Under the pieces are notes generated by a model that was given only the letters and a program-made list of their open reading frames with translations, was not told where the DNA came from and searched no databases. The position numbers and the translations under genes are program-made. From Photobacterium angustum (lineage in GTDB: Bacteria; Pseudomonadota; Gammaproteobacteria; Enterobacterales; Vibrionaceae), in NCBI RefSeq assembly GCF_003026365.1, contig NZ_PYOM01000023.1, positions 1-64,000 on the forward strand: DNA of 64,000 bases, written 5' to 3'. Below are positions 1 through 8,168 of the stretch, in pieces (position 1 is the stretch's first letter; each line of letters starts with the position of its first letter).

Positions 1-47
1 AAATCGGTGTAACAGTAACAAGCATTGAGGCTTATTACTTTAAATAA

Positions 48-124
48 TGGTGCGCGCGGGAGGATTCGAACCTCCGACCGCCTGGTTCGTAGCCAGGTAC
101 TCTATCCAGCTGAGCTACGCGCGC
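48..124 (-). tRNA. tRNA-Arg (anticodon ACG), copy 1
   Basis: On the minus strand a 77-nt cloverleaf has a 7-bp acceptor stem GCGCGCG/CGCGCGC, anticodon loop CTACGAA, T loop GGTTCGAATCC and an encoded CCA end. The ACG anticodon is normally edited to ICG and reads CGU, CGC and CGA. It is the last gene of the array visible in the window. Confidence 0.97.
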
Positions 125-174
125 ACTAAATCGGTGTAACAGTAACAAGCATTGAGGCTTATTACTTTAAATAA

Positions 175-251
175 TGGTGCGCGCGGGAGGATTCGAACCT
201 CCGACCGCCTGGTTCGTAGCCAGGTACTCTATCCAGCTGAGCTACGCGCGC
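175..251 (-). tRNA. tRNA-Arg (anticodon ACG), copy 2
   Basis: Identical to the copy at 48-124 and spaced exactly 127 bp from it. It has the acceptor stem, CTACGAA anticodon loop and encoded CCA. It lies in the second unit of the perfect direct repeat. Confidence 0.97.
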
Positions 252-352
252 ACTGTTCTTTCTTTAGGAAAGATATTCCTTTTAGCTATAAAAGGAAATA
301 ATGCAGTCGACAAACCTTACCTTGCGATAATCGTTGACGAAAGCAAAATAAA

Positions 353-444
353 TGGCGGTGAAGGAGGGATTCGAACCCTCGATACGGGATAAACCGTATA
401 CTCCCTTAGCAGGGGAGCGCCTTCAGCCTCTCGGCCACCTCACC
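353..444 (-). tRNA. tRNA-Ser (anticodon GCT), copy 1
   Basis: A 92-nt class II tRNA on the minus strand with acceptor GGTGAGG/CTTCACC, discriminator G, encoded CCA, anticodon loop CTGCTAA (GCT, reads AGC/AGU) and a long variable arm with a TACGG/CCGTA stem. It closely resembles E. coli serV, which also sits beside the csrA-linked arginine tRNAs. Confidence 0.97.
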
Positions 445-492
445 ACACAAATCGGTGTGAATAACAAGTTAACCACTCATCACTCTAAATAA

Positions 493-569
493 TGGTGCGC
501 GCGGGAGGATTCGAACCTCCGACCGCCTGGTTCGTAGCCAGGTACTCTATCCAGCTGAGCTACGCGCGC
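493..569 (-). tRNA. tRNA-Arg (anticodon ACG), copy 3
   Basis: Same 77-nt gene as the other arginine tRNAs, with anticodon ACG and encoded CCA. A 48-nt spacer separates it from the serine tRNA on its left in the window; that spacer differs at only three bases from the one at 726-773. Confidence 0.97.
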
Positions 570-633
570 ACTGGGTGTTTCTCGCTAAAGAAAACACCAT
601 ATTGATATCAACAACGTTGCTACCAATAAAGAA

Positions 634-725
634 TGGCGGTGAAGGAGGGATTCGAACCCTCGATACGGGATAAACCGTATACTCCCTTAGCAGGGGAGCG
701 CCTTCAGCCTCTCGGCCACCTCACC
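634..725 (-). tRNA. tRNA-Ser (anticodon GCT), copy 2
   Basis: Same 92-nt serine tRNA as at 353-444, with GCT anticodon, long variable arm and encoded CCA. It opens the second copy of the roughly 217-bp Ser-spacer-Arg unit. Confidence 0.97.
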
Positions 726-773
726 ACACAAATCGATGCGAATAACAAGTTTACCACTCATCACTCTAAATAA

Positions 774-850
774 TGGTGCGCGCGGGAGGATTCGAACCTC
801 CGACCGCCTGGTTCGTAGCCAGGTACTCTATCCAGCTGAGCTACGCGCGC
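774..850 (-). tRNA. tRNA-Arg (anticodon ACG), copy 4
   Basis: Same 77-nt arginine tRNA with ACG anticodon and encoded CCA. In transcription order it is the second gene of the array. Confidence 0.97.
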
Positions 851-903
851 ACTAAATGCCTTGTCGGCTAACTTATTCTATCAAAATAAAACAAGTTGAA
901 AGA

Positions 904-995
904 TGGCGGTGAAGGAGGGATTCGAACCCTCGATACGGGATAAACCGTATACTCCCTTAGCAGGGGAGCGCCTTCAGCCTCTCGGCCACCTCACC
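904..995 (-). tRNA. tRNA-Ser (anticodon GCT), copy 3, promoter-proximal
   Basis: Same 92-nt serine tRNA as the other two copies. It is the first gene after the array promoter at 1003-1038, so Ser-GCT leads the transcript, as serV does in E. coli. Confidence 0.97.
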
Positions 996-1002
996 GTCTT
1001 TC

Positions 1003-1038
1003 GGGGGCTCATATTACTGTCAGCCAAAAATAAGTCAA
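1003..1038 (-). promoter_or_regulatory. tRNA array promoter with GC-rich discriminator
   Basis: On the minus strand TTGACT (1038-1033), a 16-nt spacer and TAATAT (1016-1011) are followed by GAGCCCCCG just before the first tRNA-Ser. A strong core promoter with a GC-rich discriminator is typical of stable-RNA promoters repressed by ppGpp and DksA. The csrA terminator lies upstream, so the array is probably transcribed on its own. Confidence 0.75.
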
Positions 1039-1205
1039 TCACTTTATTGATAAAAAATGACAATCACGAACCGCATGCGTACTTAATAGTCAATGAGGTA
1101 ATTTATACAACGTAAGCGTTGAAATATTCACTTACTTTTAACTGAATTGGGAATGTAATTACTGCTGATTAAATAAATATTTAAACACATTCATTTATTA
1201 CAGAT

Positions 1206-1236
1206 ACAAAAAAGGCCTGGTTTTTATACCAGACCT
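1206..1236 (-). terminator. Rho-independent terminator of csrA
   Basis: The minus-strand RNA forms a 9-bp stem (1236-1228 with 1221-1213, one G-U pair) with a 6-nt loop, followed by a run of U. It sits just after the csrA stop. Confidence 0.85.
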
Positions 1237-1244
1237 TCTTCAAA

Positions 1245-1442
1245 TTAATAGTTACCAGAACCCTGAGAGTCTGTTTCTTTTTCCGCTTGAATTCGCATGT
1301 AAATTTCTTCGCGGTGAACAGATACTTCTTTAGGTGCATTAACACCAATACGTACTTGGTTACCTTTAACACCTAAAACAGTTACGGTCACTTCATCACC
1401 GATCATTAGGGTTTCACCTACGCGACGTGTCAAAATTAACAT
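1245..1442 (-). CDS. csrA: Carbon storage regulator CsrA
   Basis: CsrA is a homodimeric RNA-binding protein that grips GGA motifs in mRNA leaders and controls translation and stability of carbon-storage, motility and virulence mRNAs. The 65-residue protein opens with MLILTRRVGETLMIG and keeps the core VRIGVNAPKEVSVHREEIY; the N-terminal LTRR and the VHREE stretch form the RNA-binding edges. Length is normal (61-70 aa). AAGGAG lies 8 nt before the ATG. It has its own promoter and terminator between lysC and the tRNA array. Its activity is set by sRNAs driven by BarA/UvrY; barA is also in this window. Confidence 0.98.
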   Translation of the reverse strand: MLILTRRVGETLMIGDEVTVTVLGVKGNQVRIGVNAPKEVSVHREEIYMRIQAEKETDSQGSGNY

Positions 1443-1468
1443 TTATGTGCTCCTTGAGTCATCTCAAT

Positions 1469-1497
1469 CTTATAAGAATTTAACGTTTATTATCCAA
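1469..1497 (-). promoter_or_regulatory. Probable csrA promoter
   Basis: Minus-strand TTGGAT (1497-1492), a 17-nt spacer and TATAAG (1474-1469) lie in the lysC-csrA gap, 27 nt upstream of the csrA ATG. The spacing is ideal and the hexamers are close to consensus. Confidence 0.5.
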
Positions 1498-1500
1498 TAT

Positions 1501-1520
1501 TATTTACGATTTCGTAAATA
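1501..1520. repeat. 20-bp palindrome between lysC and csrA
   Basis: Two 9-bp arms, TATTTACGA and TCGTAAATA, flank 2 nt. It sits 8 nt past the lysC stop and just upstream of the csrA -35 box. It could be a repressor site for csrA or a weak end-of-message structure for lysC; no U-run follows, so a classical terminator is unlikely. Confidence 0.5.
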
Positions 1521-1528
1521 GCCACTGC

Positions 1529-2713
1529 TCAAGAAACAGCGAGATATGATTGATTATCCAGACTTTGACCGTCAACCACAAACCTTTTATGGATTAAATC
1601 TACAGCAGCGACATGATCATCATCATTAATTAACAAAGATAAGCATTTTTTGTCACTCTGATAAGTATGCACTTTAATGTTAGCCTCCGTTAACACCTTT
1701 TGAACAGAATCCAAATAATGTTCCGTATTCTCTCCTACCAAGGAAAGAATGGAGACCATACCAATATGGCGCATTTTACTATCAAAAACTAGCTTCAAGC
1801 GTGCAATATCATCATTTACAACAACTATTTGTGATTTATTCTCATCACTTGCATGAGCAAGAACCCAAGCAGTTCCACCAAATAATGCTAAATGTTTGCT
1901 GATCTCAGTTTCTGGAAGCGCTATTTCAAGCAACGCATGTTGATTTTGTAACGCGATACCAATAATAGTTGATGAAACCATACTATCAAAATTTACTAGC
2001 GTTCCTTCACTATCATCAAAAGAAGAAAGTACACGAAGTGGAACGCGATGCTGGCAAGCATACTCAACAGATTGTAGCTGTAGTACTTTCGCACCTAAAC
2101 GCGCCATTGACGTCATGTAGTCAAAATGAATGACATCGAGTCGTATTGCTGTAGGAACAATTCTGGGATCGGTAGAATAAACGCCATCAACATCAGTAAA
2201 GATCTGACATTCGTCTGCATCTAACGCACTTGCAATCGCTACTGCGGTGGTATCAGAACCACCGCGCCCTAAGGTCGTAATATTGCCATCAATATCACGA
2301 CCTTGAAAGCCAGCGACAATAACAATGTTATCGTCGCCAAGTAATGCGGTTATTCGCTGCGTCTCAACTTCACGAATAGTGGCATTATTAAATGCATTAT
2401 CTGTTCGAATAACAACTTGATCAGCGATCAACGATACCGCACTGTAGCCACGTTTATTCAATGCCATGGCTAACAAGGCAATTGACACCTGCTCTCCCGC
2501 TGCAAGCAATACATCTAGCTCACGCGGTGTTGGTATTTCGTCTATTTGCTTAGCTAAACCTAATAAACGATTGGTCTCCCCTGCCATCGCAGAAAGAACA
2601 ACGACAACTTGATGGCCAGACTGGCGTGCTTTTATCACACGCTCAGCCACCGCTTCAATTCGCTCTATTGAGCCAACTGATGTTCCACCAAATTTCTGCA
2701 CTAATAGTGCCAC
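1529..2713 (-). CDS. lysC: Aspartate kinase (monofunctional)
   Basis: Catalyses ATP-dependent phosphorylation of aspartate, the first step towards lysine, threonine, methionine and diaminopimelate. The 394-aa protein has KFGGTSVGS at residues 7-15, the GRGGSDTTA nucleotide/aspartate loop near 170, TDVDGVYSTDPR near 193, and two C-terminal ACT-type regulatory segments. No homoserine dehydrogenase domain follows. The start is GTG, with GGAGAGG 4 nt upstream. Only 16 nt separate it from alaS, so it is probably co-transcribed with alaS and has no room for a lysine riboswitch. An alaS-lysC-csrA order is usual in Vibrionaceae. Confidence 0.95.
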   Translation of the reverse strand: MALLVQKFGGTSVGSIERIEAVAERVIKARQSGHQVVVVLSAMAGETNRLLGLAKQIDEIPTPRELDVLLAAGEQVSIALLAMALNKRGYSAVSLIADQVVIRTDNAFNNATIREVETQRITALLGDDNIVIVAGFQGRDIDGNITTLGRGGSDTTAVAIASALDADECQIFTDVDGVYSTDPRIVPTAIRLDVIHFDYMTSMARLGAKVLQLQSVEYACQHRVPLRVLSSFDDSEGTLVNFDSMVSSTIIGIALQNQHALLEIALPETEISKHLALFGGTAWVLAHASDENKSQIVVVNDDIARLKLVFDSKMRHIGMVSILSLVGENTEHYLDSVQKVLTEANIKVHTYQSDKKCLSLLINDDDHVAAVDLIHKRFVVDGQSLDNQSYLAVS

Positions 2714-2729
2714 ATTACCTCTCCAGTAA

Positions 2730-5354
2730 TTACAGTTTATCAGCTAGCCATGGTGCAACGGTTTCTAGTGCTGCAGGTAATGCTGCTGCATCTGTACCGC
2801 CAGCTTGCGCCATATCAGGACGACCACCGCCCTTGCCGCCAACTTGTTGAGCAACTAGGTTAACTAGTTCACCCGCTTTAACTTTGCCAACAAGATCTTT
2901 TGTTACACCAGCAATCAAGCCAACTTTATCGTCGCTTACATTACCAAGTAGAACAACACCACTACCTAGCTGATTTTTAAGTTCATCAACCATGCCACGA
3001 AGGGCTTTATTATCAGCACCGTTAAGTTTTGCGATTAAAACTTTAACGCCATTGATCTCTTGCGCTTGGTTGATAAGATTTGCGCCTTCTTGAGCCGCTA
3101 ACTTATCTTTTAATTGTTGAATTTCTTTTTCTAGTTGCTTGCTGTGCGAAACTAATGCTTCCACTTTGCTAACAACTGATGCTGAATCCGATTTTACTAG
3201 ACGAGCAGTCTTAGCAAGCATTGCATCTTCAGTGTGCATCGCTTCGATTGCAGCAGCACCTGTTACCGCTTCAATACGACGAATACCTGCAGCGATACCG
3301 CTCTCAGATAGGATCTTAAATAGACCGATGTCACCTGTACGCGTTGCGTGAATACCACCACAAAGCTCAGTTGAGAACTCACCCATGCTTAGTACACGTA
3401 CTTCATCATCGTACTTCTCACCGAACAGTGCCATTGCACCTTTCGCTTTCGCCGCTTCGATGTCCATGATATTGGTTTCAATCGCATGGTTAGCACGGAT
3501 TTGGTCGTTAACCATGGTTTCTACAGCGCGTAGTTGTTCTGGTTTAACGGCTTCTAGGTTAGAGAAGTCAAAACGTAGACCATCTGCTTTTACTAATGAA
3601 CCTTTCTGAGCTACATGCTCACCTAAAATGTTACGCAGTGCTGCGTGCATTAGGTGTGTTGCTGAGTGGTTTAGGCTGATTGCTGCACGGCGCGCTGAAT
3701 CTACAGACGCTGTTAGTTTTTGACCAACAGTTAGCGTACCTTCAGCAACTTGACCTTTATGACCAATAGCTGCACCAAACTTTTGCGTATCAGCAACGTT
3801 GAACAGTACACCTTCAGCAGTAAGAATACCGCTATCACCACACTGACCACCTGACTCTGCATAGAATGGTGTATTCGTAAGTACGACTAGCGCCTCTTCA
3901 CCTGCATTTACGCTATCAACAGCAACACCATCACGGTATAGGGCAACAATTTCACCTTCACCGTCTGTTGCGCTGTAACCACAGAATTCTGTTTCAGCAT
4001 CAACTTTGATTGCATCGTTGTAATCAACACCAAAGTTACCCGCATCACGAGCACGTTGACGTTGTTCTTCCATTGCCGCTTCAAAACCGTCTTCATCAAT
4101 AGTGAAGCCACGCTCACGAGCAACATCGTTGGTTAAATCAGCAGGGAAACCGTACGTATCGTATAGTTTAAATACTGTTTCACCATCAAGCACTTTACCG
4201 TCTAAGTTATCGAGTGCTTCGTTAAGAATTGTCAAACCTCGGTCAAGAGTACGACCAAAGTTGTCTTCTTCAATCTTAAGAACTTTTTCTACTAGTTCTT
4301 GCTGTGCTTTTAGCTCTTCACCAGCGGTACCCATGATCTCAGCAAGAGGACCAACAAGTTTGTAGAAGAATGCACCTTGTGCGCCTAGCTTGTTACCGTG
4401 ACGAACTGCACGACGGATAATACGACGAAGTACGTAACCACGACCTTCGTTTGACGGCATAACACCATCAGAGATCAAGTAAGCACATGAACGGATGTGG
4501 TCAGCCACAACGCGTAGTGATTGGTTAGACAAATCTTCAAAACCGATCACTTTCGCTGCTTCTTTAATTAGCGTTTGGAAGATGTCGATTTCGTAGTTTG
4601 AGTGTACACCTTGCATGATTGCAGCAATACGCTCAATACCCATACCTGTATCAACAGAAGGCTTAGGTAGCGGTTCCATTGTACCGTCTGCTTGACGGTT
4701 GAACTGCATAAATACGTTGTTCCAGATCTCAATGAAACGGTCACCATCTTCTTCTGGTGTGCCAGGACGACCACCCCAGATGTGATCACCGTGATCGTAG
4801 AAAATTTCTGTACATGGACCACAAGGACCTGTGTCACCCATTTGCCAGAAGTTGTCAGACTCAAAAGGCTTGCCACCTTTCTTATCGCCGATACGAACGA
4901 TACGATCTGCAGGAATACCTACTTCTTTGTTCCAGATTTCAAATGCTTCGTCATCGGTTTCATAAACTGTCACAACCAAACGATCGGCTGGCAGTTTAAG
5001 AACAGAGGTTAAGAACTCCCAAGCGTATGCAATAGCATCGTGCTTGAAGTAATCGCCAAAGCTAAAGTTACCTAACATTTCAAAGAAAGTATGGTGACGA
5101 GCAGTAAAACCTACATTTTCAAGGTCGTTATGCTTACCACCTGCGCGTACACAGCGCTGAGCCGTTGTTGCTCGGGTATAGCTACGCTTTTCAAGACCTA
5201 GAAATGTATCTTTAAATTGGTTCATACCTGCGTTAGTGAATAACAACGTTGGGTCATTCGCAGGTACAAGAGAAGAGCTTTCCACTATTTGGTGGCCTTT
5301 GCTCTCGAAAAACGCAAGATACGCACGGCGGATCTCATCAGTGCTCATGTACAT
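2730..5354 (-). CDS. alaS: Alanine--tRNA ligase
   Basis: Charges tRNA-Ala and edits mischarged Ser/Gly-tRNA-Ala in the cytoplasm. The 874-aa protein shows the class II catalytic core with TNAGMNQFKD and HHTFFEMLGNFSFGDYF in the first 110 residues, the editing-site HxxxH (HSATH) near 570, the CGGIH zinc/editing motif near 670, and a C-terminal C-Ala domain ending GGKGGGRPDMAQAGG. The ATG at 5354 is chosen because AGGA lies about 8 nt upstream and MYMSTDEIRRAYL matches the family N-terminus; an upstream in-frame TTG at 5360 and an ATG at 5348 are alternatives. Confidence 0.97.
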   Translation of the reverse strand: MYMSTDEIRRAYLAFFESKGHQIVESSSLVPANDPTLLFTNAGMNQFKDTFLGLEKRSYTRATTAQRCVRAGGKHNDLENVGFTARHHTFFEMLGNFSFGDYFKHDAIAYAWEFLTSVLKLPADRLVVTVYETDDEAFEIWNKEVGIPADRIVRIGDKKGGKPFESDNFWQMGDTGPCGPCTEIFYDHGDHIWGGRPGTPEEDGDRFIEIWNNVFMQFNRQADGTMEPLPKPSVDTGMGIERIAAIMQGVHSNYEIDIFQTLIKEAAKVIGFEDLSNQSLRVVADHIRSCAYLISDGVMPSNEGRGYVLRRIIRRAVRHGNKLGAQGAFFYKLVGPLAEIMGTAGEELKAQQELVEKVLKIEEDNFGRTLDRGLTILNEALDNLDGKVLDGETVFKLYDTYGFPADLTNDVARERGFTIDEDGFEAAMEEQRQRARDAGNFGVDYNDAIKVDAETEFCGYSATDGEGEIVALYRDGVAVDSVNAGEEALVVLTNTPFYAESGGQCGDSGILTAEGVLFNVADTQKFGAAIGHKGQVAEGTLTVGQKLTASVDSARRAAISLNHSATHLMHAALRNILGEHVAQKGSLVKADGLRFDFSNLEAVKPEQLRAVETMVNDQIRANHAIETNIMDIEAAKAKGAMALFGEKYDDEVRVLSMGEFSTELCGGIHATRTGDIGLFKILSESGIAAGIRRIEAVTGAAAIEAMHTEDAMLAKTARLVKSDSASVVSKVEALVSHSKQLEKEIQQLKDKLAAQEGANLINQAQEINGVKVLIAKLNGADNKALRGMVDELKNQLGSGVVLLGNVSDDKVGLIAGVTKDLVGKVKAGELVNLVAQQVGGKGGGRPDMAQAGGTDAAALPAALETVAPWLADKL

Positions 5355-5644
5355 TGGCAAATCCTGAATTAATGCTTTATTGAAAGACAGAAAATCATAC
5401 TTATGTGATCTTCCTCCTCGCCCTTTGGGGGTATGAAAAACATACTTTAGTTAAAAGGTCGAGCTGAGTAATCGAACTAAGATAAATTTTTTGGGGGCTA
5501 TTGTAAAACAACGGCAGCAATAACTGAAAATGTTATGTGGGAAAATGCATTAAATAATCCGATTATTTAATGCATTTGGCAGGTGATTGCTCAAGATTGA
5601 ATAAGAGGTTCGCGTAATTTATTAGATAAACACTCTTTAACTAC
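5355..5644. other. alaS leader and kch-alaS intergenic region with a 16-bp perfect inverted repeat
   Basis: No gene is seen in these 290 bases. The right side is the alaS leader, which contains a small GTATG-T5-CATAC hairpin near 5431-5445. At 5543-5558 and 5562-5577 two perfectly complementary 16-nt arms (AAATGCATTAAATAAT and its complement) flank a CCG loop. The stem is AT-rich without a clear U-run, so it may be an operator rather than a terminator. Confidence 0.6.
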
Positions 5645-6874
5645 CTATTTCGAGATCTCTTTTGCTGATAAGCCTTGAACAGAGTTAAGAAGTGAAGAGA
5701 CTATGGAATCACTATCAATACTTTCACCATTTAACACTCGCGCTAAAATATCACTGGCAAATTGCTGCGGTGAAATCACAATATCAGGATTCACACTTTT
5801 CACTTTATTAATATTTTTACTGTCATTTACCAGTGCAACCGTACGTGCACTGCTTTCTAATTCAATCGCTGACAGCACAATAAAAGCATTATCAGCATCG
5901 TCATCACTTAATGCGAGCACCGCTTTTGCATTCATGACACCGGCTTGAGTTAAGATCTCACCGTCGCTGTAATCCCCCACCACAACATCCAAATCTTCAA
6001 GTAAATCCTTCGCTGCTTGTTGAGTACGAGGAGATACGATCACGGTGATAGGTTGTTTACGAGAAGACAGTTGTTTTATTGTATTTATAGCAAGGCTAGA
6101 TAAGCCACAAATAATAAAATGATTGGTTCTATTCATTTTTTTTGTATTACCTTTAACAAGTCGCTCAAAGCCACTATGAACAACAGGGCCTAATACTGAT
6201 GTCGCCGATGTGGCAAAGACCGTGATACCTGAGACAATGACTGAAATAGTAAATAATCGCGCAGGTTCTGAAACTGGAACAATATCACCATATCCCACTG
6301 TCGACATGGTTTCTATCGCATAGTAAAACGCGGTCAATAATGAGGTAATTTTAGGGTCAAAACCATCACCAAAATACAACGCACCATAGGTTGACGTTAG
6401 CATTAAAGTGATCACGCTGATCAACGCAAAAATACTACCAGCCGCAACACTGCTTCTTGAAAAATGGCGACGAACTAAAAACAAAATTAATAAAGAAATT
6501 AAGCCATAGTGAATATTGTGCGTCTGATCAGGGTGGATGTGCGCGGTGTAAAGCGTATCGATGATCATTAAAGTGAAACTGATCATCCACGATATTCGAG
6601 CTCGAAAAAAGAGTCCAATAGAGCTCAAAGCTATAAATACGCCCAACATGAAATAAGGCGCATTGGTTAAAAAGCTATGGTTAATTTGCTCATAATCTTT
6701 CACATTAAAGATCGTGATCAGATCAATCGGTAAACCATAAATAGTATGGAAAATTAAACCGCTATTAACTAATACAAATAACGCGACAAAAATATGTCTA
6801 ATACTATATAGCCATAACGCGAAACGCCGAAAAATGCGTCCTATCCAACGCAATAACGAAAAACCGTCTTTCAC
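5645..6874 (-). CDS. kch: Kch-family voltage-gated potassium channel
   Basis: An inner-membrane 6-TM potassium channel with a cytoplasmic RCK domain. The 409-aa protein follows E. coli Kch along its whole length. Several hydrophobic segments lie between residues 20 and 225, the selectivity filter TVGYGD is at 192-197, ISGITVF-like (VSGITVF) follows in the last TM helix, and an RCK/TrkA-N domain starts at NHFIICG near 251. The start is GTG at 6874 with TAGG about 10 nt upstream. It lies between recA and alaS on the same strand, where E. coli and Vibrio relatives have recX. It looks intact; the in vivo role of Kch is poorly defined even in E. coli. Confidence 0.92.
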   Translation of the reverse strand: MKDGFSLLRWIGRIFRRFALWLYSIRHIFVALFVLVNSGLIFHTIYGLPIDLITIFNVKDYEQINHSFLTNAPYFMLGVFIALSSIGLFFRARISWMISFTLMIIDTLYTAHIHPDQTHNIHYGLISLLILFLVRRHFSRSSVAAGSIFALISVITLMLTSTYGALYFGDGFDPKITSLLTAFYYAIETMSTVGYGDIVPVSEPARLFTISVIVSGITVFATSATSVLGPVVHSGFERLVKGNTKKMNRTNHFIICGLSSLAINTIKQLSSRKQPITVIVSPRTQQAAKDLLEDLDVVVGDYSDGEILTQAGVMNAKAVLALSDDDADNAFIVLSAIELESSARTVALVNDSKNINKVKSVNPDIVISPQQFASDILARVLNGESIDSDSIVSSLLNSVQGLSAKEISK

Positions 6875-7012
6875 TTTGTATATACCTATTAAGCGATATC
6901 AATAAGTTACCGTTATAGCTTAGTCAAATAAAAATAACGTTCCTCTATATTAAAACAAAACATGGTGCTACGGAGGATCTAATTTTCATTCTATTAATAA
7001 AATACACCAGAT

Positions 7013-7041
7013 ATAAAAAAACCCAATCCTAAGATTGGGTT
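7013..7041 (-). terminator. Rho-independent terminator of recA
   Basis: The 9-bp stem AACCCAATC/GATTGGGTT (7041-7033 with 7028-7020) has a 4-nt loop and a following U-run on the minus strand, 24 nt after the recA stop. Confidence 0.9.
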
Positions 7042-7064
7042 TCTTGATACGAAGTTAACGTAAT

Positions 7065-8114
7065 TTAGAATGCTTCGTCTTCTTCAATATCACTATTTTT
7101 CTCGTCAACTTGATCACCTTCAATTACAGGTGTTAGCAGCAAGTCACGTAATTTTGTCTCAATTTCAGCGGCAATCGCAGGGTTTTCGACAAGGTACTTA
7201 CAAGAGTTTGCCTTACCTTGACCAATTTTATCACCTTGGTAACTGTACCAAGCACCCGCTTTTTCTACTAGTTTATGCTTAACGCCTAAATCAATTAGCT
7301 CACCATTACGGTTAAAACCTTGACCGTAAAGGATTTGAGTTTCAGCTTGCTTAAACGGTGCTGCAATTTTGTTTTTAACCACTTTAATGCGTGTTTCGTT
7401 ACCAACAACTTCGTCACCTTCTTTGATTGCGCCAGTACGACGGATATCAAGACGAACAGAAGCATAGAACTTCAGTGCATTACCACCAGTAGTCGTTTCA
7501 GGGTTACCAAACATCACACCGATCTTCATACGGATCTGGTTGATGAAGATACACATACAGTTTGACTGCTTAAGGTTACCCGTTAACTTACGCATCGCTT
7601 GTGAAAGCATACGCGCTTGTAAACCCATGTGTGAGTCACCCATTTCACCTTCGATTTCAGCTTTAGGTGTTAGAGCAGCCACTGAGTCAACAACGATTAA
7701 ATCAACAGCGCCAGAGCGAGCTAATGCATCACAAATTTCAAGCGCTTGCTCACCTGTATCTGGCTGAGAAACTAATAGCTGATCGATATCAACACCTAGC
7801 TTCTGTGCATAAATAGGATCAAGTGCGTGTTCAGCATCGATGAAAGCACAGGTTTTTCCTTTACGCTGAGCTGCTGCAATCGTTTCAAGAGTTAAGGTTG
7901 TTTTACCAGATGATTCTGGACCGTAAATTTCTACAATACGTCCCATTGGCAAACCACCAGCACCCAGTGCAATATCTAGCGATAATGAACCGGTTGAAAT
8001 GGTTTCGATATCCATAGTACGGTTATCGCCCAACTTCATGATTGAACCTTTACCGAACTGCTTCTCAATCTGGCCTAACGCTGCGGCAAGAGCCTTTTGT
8101 TTGTTGTCGTCCAT
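7065..8114 (-). CDS. recA: Recombinase RecA
   Basis: DNA-dependent ATPase that forms filaments on single-stranded DNA, drives strand exchange and triggers LexA self-cleavage. The 349-aa protein has Walker A GPESSGKT at 65-72, the L1/L2 DNA-binding loops (EGEMGDSHMG and FGNPETTTGGNALKF) and the usual acidic tail ending DIEEDEAF. The ATG at 8114 is preferred, with GGAGAG 4 nt before it; a TTG four codons earlier is unlikely. It has a LexA-controlled promoter and its own terminator, so it is monocistronic. Confidence 0.98.
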   Translation of the reverse strand: MDDNKQKALAAALGQIEKQFGKGSIMKLGDNRTMDIETISTGSLSLDIALGAGGLPMGRIVEIYGPESSGKTTLTLETIAAAQRKGKTCAFIDAEHALDPIYAQKLGVDIDQLLVSQPDTGEQALEICDALARSGAVDLIVVDSVAALTPKAEIEGEMGDSHMGLQARMLSQAMRKLTGNLKQSNCMCIFINQIRMKIGVMFGNPETTTGGNALKFYASVRLDIRRTGAIKEGDEVVGNETRIKVVKNKIAAPFKQAETQILYGQGFNRNGELIDLGVKHKLVEKAGAWYSYQGDKIGQGKANSCKYLVENPAIAAEIETKLRDLLLTPVIEGDQVDEKNSDIEEDEAF

Positions 8115-8168
8115 TCGACTCTCCAACGGATGCTAAAATGAAATGAGTGAAGTATTTCTATGTCGCCT

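Larger units (their letters stand above)
1..254. repeat. Two perfect 127-bp direct repeats, each with one tRNA-Arg
   Basis: Positions 1-127 and 128-254 read the same base for base. Each copy holds a tRNA-Arg(ACG) gene and its spacer. Because the non-coding spacer is also identical, the copies look recently duplicated or homogenised. The first copy begins at the window edge, so more copies may lie to the left. Confidence 0.93.
353..850. repeat. Duplicated tRNA-Ser/tRNA-Arg unit
   Basis: The stretch 353-569 (Ser, 48-nt spacer, Arg) recurs at 634-850. The tRNA genes match and the spacers differ at three positions. The sequences between units (570-633 and 851-903) are unrelated, so this duplication looks older than the 127-bp one at 1-254. 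Confidence 0.9.

Noticed and set aside
174..392. 72-aa open frame across tRNA genes
   Set aside because: It reads antisense through tRNA-Arg and tRNA-Ser; the sequence is fully explained by the tRNAs.
903..1115. 70-aa open frame over tRNA-Ser and its promoter
   Set aside because: Antisense to a clear tRNA and a good promoter; no protein signature.
1181..1372. 63-aa frame overlapping the end of csrA
   Set aside because: It is in another frame of csrA and its terminator; no ribosome site.
5428..5500. tRNA-like stretch (TCGATTACTCAGCTCGACC on the minus strand) near alaS
   Set aside because: No acceptor, anticodon or T arm can be built around it.
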